Below are positions 22,259-36,900 of a stretch of 64,000 nt of DNA, piece after piece. The notes under the pieces were generated by a model. That model searched no databases, was not told the origin of the DNA, and worked only from the letters and a program-made list of their open reading frames with translations. The translations under genes were made by a program, and so were the position numbers. How positions within the stretch are numbered: position 1 is the stretch's first letter; each line of letters begins with the position of its first letter. Source of the DNA: Eupeodes corollae (Eukaryota > Arthropoda > Insecta > Diptera > Syrphidae); assembly GCF_945859685.1 (NCBI RefSeq), contig NC_079149.1, forward strand, positions 127,002,065 through 127,066,064, given 5' to 3'.

Positions 22259-25200
22259 GTAAGTGTTAACCTATCTTCATCAGCATCATCGGCAATCCAA
22301 ACAAAATAAGACTCTCTTATAATCTTTTAAGGCTATAATAAGTGAGTGAATGTTTAATTAATTGTTTGTGAGTGGAATATTAAAATTAAATACAAAAAAA
22401 AAATTAATAAGGACCATAACACCGTTACATGCCGCAATTATGTTGTTGGTCATCTTTAATAATTTCATCTTCGTCTTTATCTTCAGTGAGTTACAAGATT
22501 GAGGAGTCTTTAGTTTGAGATGAAGTAGCGCATCTCAATTGGCATTTCAATTAATTTATAATGCAACACTTTTGTAGATACTTTTTGTATTAAATAATAA
22601 TAATTTGTTGGTTGTGTTATCTGTCAGATACAAAAAGTATCTTTTTAGAGAAAAGGAAAGGCAACGTATCTTCGAGTTTAATGGGTGTAAAGTGTGTGCA
22701 GTTATGTGGAATAAAAAGAAGAAGATTACATATTATTTTGTATTTATTATTTGTTTTGAAGTAGATACTTTCATAGATACTTTGGTACTTTATGAAAAAA
22801 AAAAGAAACACTTGAACTCAAATATTGAAGCTCTGTGTATTATGAAGACTTAGATAGTTTAATGGAAAAGAAAATGCGTGCATTATGTGACATAAGAGCA
22901 ATTTAATCTTCAAAGTCAATGAATTTACGTATTATTTATTAAAGTAAATTAAATTTTTCAAGATGAAGAGCACTTTATGAGAAATTTCATATTTGAAACA
23001 GAAAACAGAAAAATAAAGTGGAACACAAACTTATTACCTAACAGTTTTTTCGTGTCTGTTATTATTAAATTGGCGCCTTGGTGACCAAACCCAACATGTA
23101 TCCAAAGAGGGATTTCATTTTAGGCATTTTACTTATGTTTGTGTAAATGTTGTCATACTTTTTTGGGACGAGATATTTATCTTTAAATAGGATGAAATTT
23201 AGTTTGAAGGATTTTTTGTTACATATTTATATGAGAATGTTACTAACTCAGTTTCTATGTTCCTGTTAACAATTTAAATTTTGATCTAAATTAAACACAG
23301 TAAACAGTAAAGGACATTAGAAAAATGAATAAAGAGGAGATATCCAATCCATACACATTGGTTTTGAAACTGTAAATATAAAAATGGCAGGAAAAACAGA
23401 CTTTTGTAAAGCATATCACATTCTTGATGTGCGGCAAAAGAAAAAAAATCTACACTTTATAGTAGAGTGTTCCTTTCTTTGAAATAAATAAGAGGTTTCA
23501 TTATGATTCTTAAAAAATAAGTATTTAAAAAAAAATCAATTTAAAACTATTTAAGCCAAATGGCCTTCATAGCTGGGGATTTTTGTGATGATCCAAAAGT
23601 ACTTAAGTTTGGATAACTATGTATGCCTGCAACATTTTTCCCATTTTTTGGAGTGAATTTCAACAAAATAAATTTGTTGTAGAATCGTGTATTGTTTCAT
23701 TTTCAAAAATGGCGTAATGTTTCTTTTTCAAATGTCAAAAGATGACAGCTTCAAAAGTGACAGCTCCCCAAGAAGAAATTTGTATTTAAATTGAATTATT
23801 TTAACCATATTTTATTAAAAATTAGAATTGATTAAAAATATTTGGTTGAATTAACTCAGGTTCAAATCATTGATTTTGAAAACTGATTAATTCGATTTTT
23901 CTTGATGAAACAATATCCGTATAAATAGTAATGCCAAATGAAGTAATTTTTGACGTAGTGTATTAATAATCGGTGTGTGATTATTTAAGGAGCTTTATGA
24001 TCTTGAGCTTAAAAACTAAAAGTTAACCTTTTTTATAATCCCAATTTGTTTGTATTAAATATTTCATTATTTTACTAAAATTTTGTTTTAATAATTCAAT
24101 TTAGCATATTATGAAGTTTTGTAGATATTGAAAAAACACTCAAATACATTATCGATTTTTTCTTGAATTATTGAATGTTTTTGAATTTAGTCTTACATAA
24201 TTTTCACACTTTATCAAGGTTTTAAGTTCATAGCATTTTTCGAATTTTATACAAAGACTGATTTGAAGCTTTTATAATAAAAAAAAATAGTTGTATGAAG
24301 AAAATTCCAAAAATGTGAATACAAATTTTTTGAATCACGTCCTTTTGGTCAGGTCTCGGGTTATTCATTTTCAACGTTTATAATGTTGAAAATGTATTTC
24401 TTACATTTACGTTATAAACTAATATAAGAAAAACCTCTATGCCATACAAAAAGTACAAACTTGTTTATCTAGAAAACATTAGACCAACGGTGTGTATTGA
24501 TTTCTAAAATATCTATGACAGGCAAAGAAATGCTTGGTACAGTTAATTTCCGAAATAAAAATTTTATAAAACTGAAATCTGAATTTCTTACCAAAAATCC
24601 ATAACTCCTAAATATATTTTTAGTATTGACCAGTGTTGTGGCTATTGATACTATTTCTTCGCTTGAAAATAATTTTAAAGAACACCAATTTTGTGTATTT
24701 CGATAATTTCTTACAATAAAATGAAACCAAAAAAAAAATTCATCAATAATTCATACATTGAAAAAAATTGTTTCTATTGACTGAATTTTTGTTTGTTGTT
24801 AATAAATAAAAGATAAACAAAGTAAATGTTTGCGAAAAATATTCATTTAAAAAAACCAAATCCCATACAAAAAATTTGACCCAGTATGCTACTGTATCTA
24901 AGTGGTTACTTCGGTTAAGATAGTGACTTGTTGAAAAATAAAAAAGTCTGAATCATTTTTTAAAATCGCCCTAATAATTCCTAAAAAAAAATCTTTTCCA
25001 AAATCTAAGAGTTAGAAGAATTCAAAAATGTATTTAATAACTCATGACAATCCGTTCTAAATCAATTGCTCCTAAAGCTTTAACGTTAATGTTTGAAAGG
25101 ACATGGTAGCTTGGGGATAAATTTACTATTTAAAAAATTTGAAAAAGTTATAATTATCGAACCCAACAATACGTGTACTGCTTCAAGTCTCCTCGGACTA

Positions 25201-27685
25201 CGGTGAATAAAAAAGAGAATAATTCTTTGAATTAAGGTTCTCGGCTTTACAGATTTTGACAATTTCTTACTATACCTTAAATGAATCCCTAAAAGACTTG
25301 CAACATCATATTGACGATTTTTTGATAAGAAAATTAAAAGTATCCTTCTTATTTTATGTATTTGTGCTTTGCATAAGATTTTAATTTGACTAAAAAGTGG
25401 AATCGCTGTACAATAACTCCCGGCATCCGTTTTTAGTAATTTGGAGTCTATCCATATGCATCTACATTCTGGGTGACAGTTTGTTAAAAATAATGCATTT
25501 TTAAAACAATACCTACACAAAACCAATACAAAATTCCAATTTAGTTAAACGATGTTTTTTTAAAAGAAATCAAAGAGTGTTTATTTCATTTCTTAGAGAA
25601 AGTTATGTTATTAACAAATAAAAATATCATCCAAATGGCTACCGTGGCTTTGGAAGCTTCACAGCACAAACCGAAATTGATTTAGCTTTGCGACCGGTGA
25701 AAATAAAATTTGACCCATTTTTGCAGCGAATTAATATGCTTTCTTTTAATTTGTCAAATGAGAATAACCACTTTCCATACAAGTTCGGTACACTCATGAT
25801 ATTGTAAGTTGGCTGATGTTTTTTTTTAATATGTATATTATTAATATTGTTAGAATCGGTTTGGGAAATTTCGAGATATTTGAGATTGAATTTGAAGTAG
25901 TCAAAATCTATAAAACGTTTTTTTTTGACATATCACTACCTTTAAATAATTAAAAGTCTCCAAATACCGTGCATTAAAAATGAAACCTCTTATTGGAAAA
26001 CACTTTATTTTTATTTCGACTCACATATCTTTTTAAAACGTTGAGATATTGGCTTTAAACTACTTTTGTCACAATATATTGTTTTCAACATTCAGTAAAA
26101 TGTTGAAAAAAATCGAATTGACAGTTTTTTTTTTACAAAAAATTAAAAACCTAAACAAAAAGTAAATAAAATTTGGTAAAAATTGTTTTCAACTCGAGAT
26201 TATGGCTTCCAGCTGATTTTAACTTATAAGAAATATTGTTTTGACTATTCAAAACAAATTTGAGAAAAATCGAAATGACAGTTTTTTTTGCAAAGAATTA
26301 AAAAACCTAAAATAAATAACAATACTAAAACTTGGTAAAAATCTACTTTCAAATATCTTTTCAAATATAAAAAATATTGGCTTCAAACTTATTTAACTTC
26401 TCAGAAAATATTATTTTCGATATTCAATAAAATAAAATTAGTACGCAAATTTGGTAAAAATTGATACATATGGACAAACTTTCAAGCAAGACAAATCGAC
26501 AGACGGAATGGGAAGTTATCAGTGCGGGTCCCAGCCTCTTTTTATACATAAAATTAAAAAGAAAAAAACTTTTTAATTCACATTGAATGCAAATATTTTG
26601 TAGTTGCAAATTCCTAAAAAATAAGGGTTCTATTTAGAAAAACGCTCACATTAAATAAAAGTGATTCTACTAGCTTTAAAACTTGTTAAATTTCCTTGAG
26701 AACACATTTCTGAATTCCCATTAAATTTGTGTTCAAAATGAATGTTTAGTTTTCATTATTTGTTTGTTTGTCTTTTTTTTTTAATTTCGAAAATATGTAT
26801 GTCTAATTTTTTCATTTTGTGTCGCCATTTTTTTAAAAGCCCAAAATGGTTTCTTTGCCTTCAAAAAGTTGATACCTTTTATGAAAAGAGGCAAAAATCA
26901 GATTACCACTTATTTGTTACTCATATGAGCCGAATTGTAATTCCTCGAACAAAGTTATGAAAATACCAAATTGTTTACTCTTCCAATGACTAAAATATGA
27001 ATAATAGTTGTTTTCACATCCAGTTTGTTGTTTTTGGCTTTTCTATTTCCTTCAAAATATTCCGTATCAAATGTGACCCGAAACCTACATAGATGAAAAT
27101 AATGACCATTATCCCCATTACAAAGACTTTTACGAGCATGACGATGAGATTAAGTTGGAATTAATAGCTTTAGCAGATGCCAGACTGTCTGTCTGATGTA
27201 AAAACGTACCATAAAGCAGTTTGAGTATTTGAAAAATCTGGTTTAGTAACTTTATTGGTTTGTGACTTGTTTTAGAACAACTTTGCATATATGATACTTG
27301 CAATAATTGACAGATTCTTGCACCAAGAGTACTTAGCTTTTTTGAGTATCAATTTAAATCTTAATAACATTATTTAATTGGCTAATAGTAATATGAAGAA
27401 AAGTGTTGAAATTAATGGTGTTAAAACCTTTTAACACTTGTTTCACTGAGTCAATCCTTATTAATAAAGAACAAACATAGTAGAATTATCACTAAATTAT
27501 CATCCCAAAACCTTAACAATGAATTCTACCGTAAATTCACCTTCTTAAATAGAATTTACCACATTGACATTTTTAGTTACAGAAACAAGAAAAAACAAAT
27601 CTCAAAACTTATCCAAGCTTATCATTGAAACCAAGAAACCATAAAATTATCCTCTTATATGATTTATTCTTTTGTGTCTTTTCAG
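22259..27685 (+). other. Probable first intron of Proc
   Basis: AT-rich sequence with no recognisable gene. A 146-codon minus-strand frame at 25086-25526 shows no motif I know. The only named feature inside is the dispersed repeat at 25990-26530. Confidence 0.35.
25990..26530. repeat. Dispersed AT-rich repeat element, copy 2, with tandem units
   Basis: Three degenerate direct units of about 165 bp can be followed. Each carries an ATCGAATTGACAGTTTTTTT-like block, an AACTTGGTAAAAATTG-like block and a GAAAATATTATTTTCGATAT-like block (units near 26085, 26245 and 26415). The segment ends with AAGCAAGACAAATCGACAGA, CGGAATGGGAAGTTATCAGT and GCGGGTC at 26484-26530, closely matching the end of the repeat at 20050-20097. 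Confidence 0.6.
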
Positions 27686-27846
27686 AATTCTCCAGCAATA
27701 AATTCACATTCTATCCTCCTCCGCCGCTGCCGACACCGTTCTAAAAGAGCCGTTATACCAATACCATTTTAGCAAACTTAACATATAATTCACATCCGTC
27801 AGACCTTAAATTAACGTCCCAAAACATACCAAAAAAAACAAACAAA

Positions 27847-27984
27847 ATGTCCTCCTCAATGATGAAATTCAGTTTTGTTGCTCTTTTCGTAGTCCTTTAT
27901 TTGACAGTACAATGTGAAAGTCGGTATTTACCAACAAGGGCACATGGCGATGAATTGGACAAGTTAAGGGAGTTAATGCTACAG
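27847..27984 (+). CDS. Proc: Proc coding exon 1 (signal peptide and RYLPT)
   Basis: 46 codons in phase 0, from ATG to CTACAG before GTGAGT at 27985. The exon probably starts at 27686, after the acceptor TTTTCAG, with about 160 nt of 5' UTR. Confidence 0.88.
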
Positions 27985-30900
27985 GTGAGTTTTTTTGTTG
28001 TCAAGTTGTGCTATTTTTTAATTTGAATCCTTACTACGTCCTTTCGTCCTTACTATGGCATTTATACGGTATTCCCTTGGGTTGAGAGAGAGAGAGAGAG
28101 TGAGGATATATGCCAACCTGTAGGATGTTGGTAGTTATATAGGGTTTGTTTTTCACTCCTAAGGGGAAGGCGCCATTAAATGTTAAGTAAGTGGATTTAA
28201 GGTCCTTCATTTTATAGGTCAGTGATATGTACTCGTAAAGAAATTTTGTATAGGAGGGGTTGAAAAGTTGAGAGTTTATTCAAATGTTACCAAAAGCAAG
28301 GACGTGACTGTTTTTTGTAAGTTATGTTAATTTAGTCGAAATTTTTAAAGATTTTCATTTATAGGATTTGAGAGAGAGACAGAGAATTTTTTTGAATTTG
28401 TTGGTAATTTATTGAAATGAACGACACGAAATCTGTTTCTTTTCATTCTTCTATTATTCTTATAGCCTGATTTGAAATGACCTTTTTTCTTTCTTTTGGG
28501 AGAAGTCATACGTGATGTGTCACAGATTGAGCTTATTGAGTTTGATTTTATATATTTTTGCATTGTAACAAAAAATAAAACAAACTCAATTTCAAAAAGA
28601 TATGCGATATTGAAAAAGAGTATTACTTTTCGTCTTAGACTTAAGGGCGCGTAAAATGATGATGACGATGTTGAAATCGACGTCTACGACAACGACAAAT
28701 ACGTTGATGGAATTCTAAAGCAGTTTTTCATCTTAGATGAATAATAACAAAATAAAAAAGAAAAGTAGAATAAAAATGGAAAACGATTTAATATGATGTA
28801 CCTACTCTCTTTTGCTCTTAAAATTGAAAAGTAGTACCAAGAGGATATTGAATTTGGATTTTAGGGATTTATTTTAGTTACTTTAGGTTACATCGAGTAG
28901 AAATTTAAATAGGGAAATGATTTTTGTTGAAGTTTCTTAAAAGCTTTTGGGTGTTTTTGGGAGACAATTTTGTAAGGTTTTGATTTTTGACGTTTTTTAC
29001 ACCTTAAAAGAATGATTATTCAAGTAATTTTTTTATTTTTATATTTTTTCAATACCTTGCAGCTTATTTTTTTCTTTATCTGATCTTAATAAATAGTCAA
29101 AACATATTTAGAAATTATACATTTGAGTACAAATACAAGATTAAAAACTTTAACGATGTCTTAAATTAAGGAATAAAAACAATTTTTTACAACTTTTGAA
29201 ACATTAAACAAAAGATAAAGGATTCTCGATATTTGCAGTTCTTTAAAATTATTATGGATAAAAATAATACAGTTTTTTCTTGCGAGTGAAAAACTCTTTT
29301 CAAAATAGATGGTTAGACAACACCATTTTTGTTGGTAGAAAATGAGAATGAAAACAAACGAAATTAACCTCAAATGGTTCAAAATCTCATATACTTTATT
29401 GGTCAGCGTATTTTAGTTATATTTTTTCTTAGATATTTAGAAATAAAATTTAAATCCTTTCAAATCAAGCAAATGGATATGGGAATAACAAATTCCATAC
29501 GTTTTCCAACAATATTGATGTTTTTAATCATGAAACTTAGAAAACGGTTAGCACAGGGCCAGTCTTATTCACCAATTTGGATCCAGTCTCTTAGTTAATC
29601 CCGATCGTGAGCAGACAGCATCCAGTTGCGAAACACAATACCTCGGTCATTCTGGTCTACGTCATGTCTTCAGCGTGAGGATGATCTAATCATAAAATGT
29701 ATTTTAAGGGACTTTCCAAGCTGGTTTCTCTGTACTCTTGTGAGCAAGAGTGTTTAGCTTACTAGAGTCTACCGAGCTTAATTTTCGTGACTTTATGATT
29801 GTATCCTCTCCGGAATCGTCATTCCTCACATAATAGACCAACAATTCTCCGTAAAACTTTAATCTAGAATGCGCCTAAGAGGTTGAAGTGCCTTTTACTA
29901 AGCACCCAAGTCTCATGGTCCTGAAGAGTAGCAATTAAGAAGTTATAATAAGGTTTCTGGATTTAAAAAGCTCGTTTGGTTTTGAGTAGTAAACGTGTAT
30001 TTCTTCTTATATGTTATTATCAGCTCCTCTACTTTAAATTCATGCTCCTCCACCTTGATTGTTTGACCACCTGTTCTTCTCGTAGTCGACGCTTTTTTTG
30101 TAAGACCTAAAGTTTATTTTGAATACAGAATTCGTGATTTTTAAAAATATTTAGAGTTAGTTAGAGTCTAAGGTCGTTTAAAATTAGCAAAATTATTTTC
30201 TTACCTTAGCATCCTTCTAAAATGAACTTCAAATTCAATCAAATTATTGAAATTTTTCCAAATAGTTTAAGGGAAGTACAATATTATTGAGACTCAAAAT
30301 TTAAAGAAGACTATGAAATTCCTTACCAAATTCAAAACGTAAGCACTTTAAAATATCTGATTAGTGATGTTCGTGTTGAATCGGGAGAGTAATGAAATTC
30401 TGTATGGTCAGAATTTATATGTTGGTGCTTGATTTTATTCAAAATCCTAAACTAAATTTTGACAATCCTCACATTTTTATGTTTTTAATCAGAAACTAAA
30501 TTTTGAACTTATTAAATGTTTAAAAATAGAATTTCAGACTTGCAAAAATGTGAATAAAAAATGTATACTTGTTCAGAACTTAATTTTGAATTACAGAATT
30601 TCAACAACTAAACTTAACATACAGCTAACTTAACCTCATTATACGACCTTAACACTTTCTAAAGAATTCCCTTATTTTTCTAATAAGCAAATTAATGAGG
30701 GGTGAAGGGGATGTACGTTAAGTTTAGCTTGTAACGTTGTTATTTTTGTAATTTTGTCTCCGATATTCAAAGGTTTTCCATAAAAAAAATCAAGGCATAT
30801 GTGATGCCAAAAAAACCTATTTAAGCCGGCCAATACTAAACGCCCTAAACAACTTTAAATGACATTCTCAATTTGAAGCCACCAAAACTGGTTCTCCTGC

Positions 30901-33900
30901 CTCAAACTATCTTTTCGGTCCCTATCGGAAACAGTCCAACTTAACCAAAGGCACTCGGTTCCGTTCAGTGCGAGGACGTCTCGACTGTAAAAGAGTCGCT
31001 TATCTACAATTTTACGGTTGACGTGGTAGATTAGCGGAACCGCCTCCCTATCCTGTATCAGCCCTCGATTGTTTAAATAAAGAAAAGCTTCAAGTGGAAT
31101 GTTGCCACTTAAACGTGCACTTTCGTAGTACTCATTGTTGAGGTAGTAAGCCCCATCATAAAGCTGTTAGTCGACGACATCAATTTCGATATGTGACCAA
31201 TGCCAAGCTTCAAGATATTATATATTCTGTTTCACCTTGCTGTCAAGACGACTGCTAAGAAACATCCGTTTTATTAGGGCAAAGGCTCTGAAGTACTGAT
31301 CCAACTATGTATGGCAAGGTACTTTACCACACTTTTAATCGCCAGTGGCTATCGATTTGGTCCAACGACCACTAGATTTTTCCAGTTCCGTCAGTATCCC
31401 TTGAGGTTCCATACATCGGAATCCTGAACAGAATAGTTTCGCATTTCTGAAAGTTGATTTTCAACTTCCAATATTGCTGAATCTTTTCGAAGTCACCCTG
31501 CCAAATTGCCTTGATAACCTCAATTTTTGGGGCCGTTATGTACGAAATTAGGTCGTCAGCGTACGCTTATGTCTGGGTCAAACTTTCTATCAAAAAAAAA
31601 GTATGAAAGTCCTCAAATATTCATATTTTGAAGAAATATAACTTTGAAGCGATATAACTTAAGAAAAAATTGACGAAGATGTGTCGTTGAATGTAAAAGT
31701 GTACAAGTTATTTTTGGATAATTTTTTGAAAAACCTATTTTTTTCTTATTTTTTATCGGGAATCAAAAATTTATATGAATCATATATGATTTTGGATTGA
31801 ACGTGCTGGACCTCTATGTTTCAAACGTATTTTTCGAATTAATCATTTCCAAAAGAATGCAATACATTTTTTCTATGATAATTTTTATTTTTGAAAAGAA
31901 AAACTGTTGCTTTTTAACAATTTCACTTCAATTCAACTTTTCGCTCCACTCCAGCCTTAAATAAAGTTCTAGAAATTAAAGAAACGACATATTTTTCTGC
32001 AAAAGCAAAAGAATTTACTGTGTTTTACTGTGTTTTAAGAAACCAATTCATCAATCTCAAAGATTTGCCTCAAAAATGATATCATAAAATTAGTTGAAGT
32101 TAGTTTTTGTACAACGTTTTCTAGTAAAGAGAAGTGTGAATTCCTTAAATATTAAATATGTAACCTTTCTGAAGACTGCATATGACCTCAAATTTAAATC
32201 TTCACGTTTACCCCACTTTTGTTCGTAAATTTTCAATTAATTCAACTAAAGAGATTGAATTCTTCTAACAGATTTTATACAATTTTGATCCGAAGTAATT
32301 CCTTAAAATATTCAAAAATCGATAGAAGTAAAAGCACGAAAACCCTAATATTTTGAAACATTTTATGATCTCTGGATTTGAAAAAGAAAACAGAAAATCA
32401 TGTTTCATCTCAATTGCATTCATTGCAAACGAAATATTGAAAATTGTCCATTAATGAAACCATTTTCAAACCTGTATGATGAAAAGAAGGACAAATGTAG
32501 CTTTTTCAAAGAAATTGATTAATTGCCATAGAAGAATATGTAAGTGTTGGAAAAAAACTATGCACTGATTAGTAACGAACTGTTACACCACTAAATTTAC
32601 TAAACAATTTATGATCAGAAGAAAATCCAATTTGAACTGTTTCGAAACTTTTTCAAAAATAAGCAATTACTTAAGTACTCCTTAATTTATTTGAAACATT
32701 AGTAAACATAAAACAGTCTTGCAATATGAGTTCACCTATTCCAACAATTTAATGACTTATCTATCCTTAACAACTGTCCAAGGATGATGTAGAGCACCAC
32801 CCACCCAATATTTAATCAAATAAATGCATAAAACAATAAAACTTTCAAGATGATCAATTTACGATATAAAAATTCTTCTATAAACTATCGCTGCATCTTC
32901 ATAAAAAAAAAGAAAATGCTGATTTTAATGCATTATTTATATAGTACACCGCCAAATATCGTTCAAAGAACTATTTAAACTTTCAAAACTTTGTTTTCTA
33001 AATCAATTTATGTTCCTCGCCATACAATCTCAGTGATATTACCATCAGTTTAGTTTTAAAGCGAGCAATATCTCTTTTAATTAATTTAATATCAAAAGTT
33101 TTCTTACGAAACGATAAAAATAAAAATAAAAACAAAATTATAAGACTTTCAATAACGAACCAATTCCTTCCTGTCAAAACTTTTAATATTGTTTACCGGG
33201 TATTAGCCACGTCTACGTATCTAAAATAACACTCACTCGCTTGTATCTGCGCTGCATCAGCATCACTGACCTGGATTGGAGCCAAAGTTAAATAAGAATC
33301 TATCTTATCCTCTTTTCGATGGTTAAGTCTTCTTTTTTCAGTATCTTTTCTGTCTTATGGTTTACGGATACTCGTATCTTGAAAATTATATCATCTTTTC
33401 GTTCGAATGAAGAGTAATAAGAAGAAAAAGCAAATGAGAAGAAGTTACAACAAAATAAAGTAAAAATTAAATGCAATTGTGCATTAAAGTGGACTTGATG
33501 GCGCTGGCCATCATTTTTCAAACTCGTACAATTGCAGCTGGAGCTTCAAGCTTCAAGATGATAATGATGATGATGGCGATGACGATCAAAATGACGAAGA
33601 TGATGGTGATGTGCTGCTAGTTGGTTGGTTTAACTTGGTGCTGCTTTAACATTCATCATATTCGATTACTTAAACTCAACTCAAAACGCAGATGAAATGA
33701 TGGTAATGATGATGATGATGATAATGCCCCCGCCGCCATCCAAAGAGTACTTGATGCTCTAAGAAGAAGTGTTGTATCTTTTCTTCATTTTTTAACAATA
33801 TAGTGAAAGGTTGTTTTCTTTTCATTTTTTTATTGTTTAAATTTTTGTATCTGAATCTGAATCTTGTTCAACTTGTGTATGGAGTGTGGAGCACATTTCC

Positions 33901-36900
33901 TACTAAGTATTTTCTTTATTTTTTCAACCACTATAAGTTGTATATCCAAGGTGAGAAATAGTTGCAGTAGCGAGCTTAACTAAGGATCAATGATGTGGGT
34001 TTGGTTCAGTGATGTGTTACCTTTATACCTGTGGGCAATCACAGTCGGTAGGTAATTATCTTAAATATAAAACAGAAAGAAAGACATAACAACCACAAGC
34101 GGGTGTTAAAATTTATTATGTAAACAGTTTTGTCTTCGGTTTGTTTTTTGTGTGTGTTTTTTTTTTAAGGAACGGGCCTCATGTGCCTTTCACAAGTTCG
34201 ATATGTTGTGTTGATTTTCTTTTCCCTTTCCATTATATTGAACCATAAGGGTACATACAAAGATTTTCAGGGTCATTTTGGTAAAATGAATCCTACTTTA
34301 GTGAGTTCTGAAAGCTGGTTGATATTTTTATTTGCCTCTTGAGTGCTTATGATGCTGAAAGACTTATTCGTTTTAGCTTCTTTTGTGATGGTCTTTATAT
34401 ATAAATTTTATTATATTAGCCTCCGGGAAATATACAAAACAAAAAAGTTAATTTAAAGTGTTACACAATTATTGTTTTGTTTTTACACTGATGGTGCCAA
34501 GGTCGCTTGAGGGTTTATTAAGTGAGTTGGTTTTTTTTGGACTCATTTGGAATCAATTTAGTGCAATTAGCAAACTAATAACACCATTGATAATATCAAA
34601 ATAACGTGTGAATAAAAATATTTCAGCTACATTTTTGTTAGTTCCGCCGATTTGCAATTTTTAAGATATTTCTGTGTTGTTATTATGTTGTTTGTAAATA
34701 TTTTTTTTGATAGTAATTTAGTGTTGGAAGTATATTTAAATTACAGATATTTGTTTTATGCCATTAAGTACCTTTAACAAGAAGCCTTTTGTCCATCAGA
34801 AGGTATAATGATAAGTTTTTCCGAGAAATTGCTTGCCTCAAATGAAGGCTTTAATAAATGTCTGTGATTATCACTTTTGTTAGAAGTTAATGCCGTTTCT
34901 TATTTTAACCAGTAACCAGTAACTTGTGGGTTAAGTTCATCTCATTGACTATTTATTTAAAATAGTACCTAGAAAAATATGTATAAAACTTCTTATACAG
35001 CGAAAGGTATTTGGTATTAAAATATAAAGTGGACTTCTAAGGTCTAGAAAACCGGGCTGGTGCTGTACTTATGTGAAATCGATTGAAAGCTTTAAAGGTT
35101 CGGTTCACTCTTTTCAAATTAAATCAGGAAGCTGAGAGTGAAAATCTTTCTAAGATTAAGTTTTTATTCTTATTCTTTTGGTGTGTCCATTTTGATGTTA
35201 ATATTGGAGAATTTAAACGCCCGCTTTTTATAGGGGAGACGGGGTTAGAAATGAGAAATAAATATCTGCTAAATTTAGGTGGAGGATGAATTCAAGCATC
35301 AAACACAAATATTATAGGAAAATCATTTTGAATGGAAATTCGAAATTTTATGAACAAAATAATTAATCACATATTTTTCATTATTTTGAAGGATCTTAGG
35401 TTAGATAAGGTTAGTTTAGTTTATTTCATCAAACAGAGTACAACTCTTACAGACTACATTCAAAAGTTAATATAATAATTCAATTAAATATAAGTATATG
35501 TACAAAAATAATAATAAATAATAATGGTGGATAAGGTTAGTGGCTGTCCTTGATAAAGTACGACACTATTAAATAAATAAATTGGGTGGCACAACAGTCC
35601 GTTGAGAACTAGGGCCTTGTGACTTACAACTCTCAACTATTTCTGTGTGCGAATACTATTGTCAGGGATGGAGGGGACCTGCATTTTATTTACCAAATCC
35701 GAACGGTTAATTTGAGACAGGAATGACTATTGCAGAATTTGCCAATTCCTTGCAAAAGGCAGGACCCGTGAACAAAACCTTAGGTGGCGTTTGCCAAACG
35801 TGGTAGGATGGGTTGTACTGTACCATTCCTGTCGAGTTTATCTTCCTTACAATTTCGTGAAATGTCTCTTTGGCCGGGATCCCAGCACAGGTGAATATAA
35901 AACTGTTGTGCAATTTCCATTAAAGATGATCGACAGTTATGTACTGTTATAGATCTGAGAAAATACGGAATTCAGATGTTGATATTAAGTTTTCTCTAAG
36001 CCAAGACAAGCCGTCTTTTATCGCTAAGAGTTCCGCCTGGAACACGCTACAATGATTGGGAATCCGGAATGATAAACTTAATTTCAGTCGTTCAGAGTAC
36101 ACACTATACACACCTCCACCAACCACTTTTGTTTTTGTTCTAATTAAAAGATCTTAAGAACTAAAAAAAAATAAGAAACATGAAATAAATTGGCTTACGT
36201 CTGTTCAATCTTGAGCGGAAAAAATAAAAATTAAAAACAATCAAAATGTTGCGAATGTCATGTGTAGTGATCAATGTGGTGGTCAAAATCGGAACATAAG
36301 AATGAGCACTATTTGCACATACATGGTTAACAACTCTACCTTTGAAGTTGACCTGATAGACCATAAGTTCTTAGTATCTGGACACTCATTTCTACCATGT
36401 GATCAAGATTTCGGTCTTATTGAAATTAAAAAAGACATATTTTAAGTACATTTTTACACCTGATGATTGGGATCGTATAATCATCACAGCAGCAGAAACT
36501 AGTGACAAACAGAAAAGTATCCACGGACAAGAACTCAAAAATTGAATGGCTTAAGATTCAATGGCTTCGTTTCCAAAATGAGAAGTTATTTATAATTCAA
36601 TATAAATACTCAAATAATGACAATGTTTTATTTCAAGAAGTTGATATTTCAAAGCGAAACTCCAGTAAATTCGTAGATGTAGAATTGGAGCCACTATATC
36701 CTGAAGGAAGATTCATTTAATCTGCAAAGTTTAAGGACCTTCAAGAACTCAAGGAATACATACTTCCTATAATGCACTCGTTTTATAATAATTTAAAAAC
36801 AAAAACAAGAGCCGAAGATGAAGAAATCCAGGAAGAAGAATGTAGATTTTCAATTAGTTTGTATAGTTTTTCAAAACGCTTTTATAATAATATTGGTATT

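Noticed and set aside
25086..25526. A 146-codon minus-strand frame
   Set aside because: The longest frame in the window, but with no family motif. It lies in the probable Proc intron, and there is no promoter or splice context.
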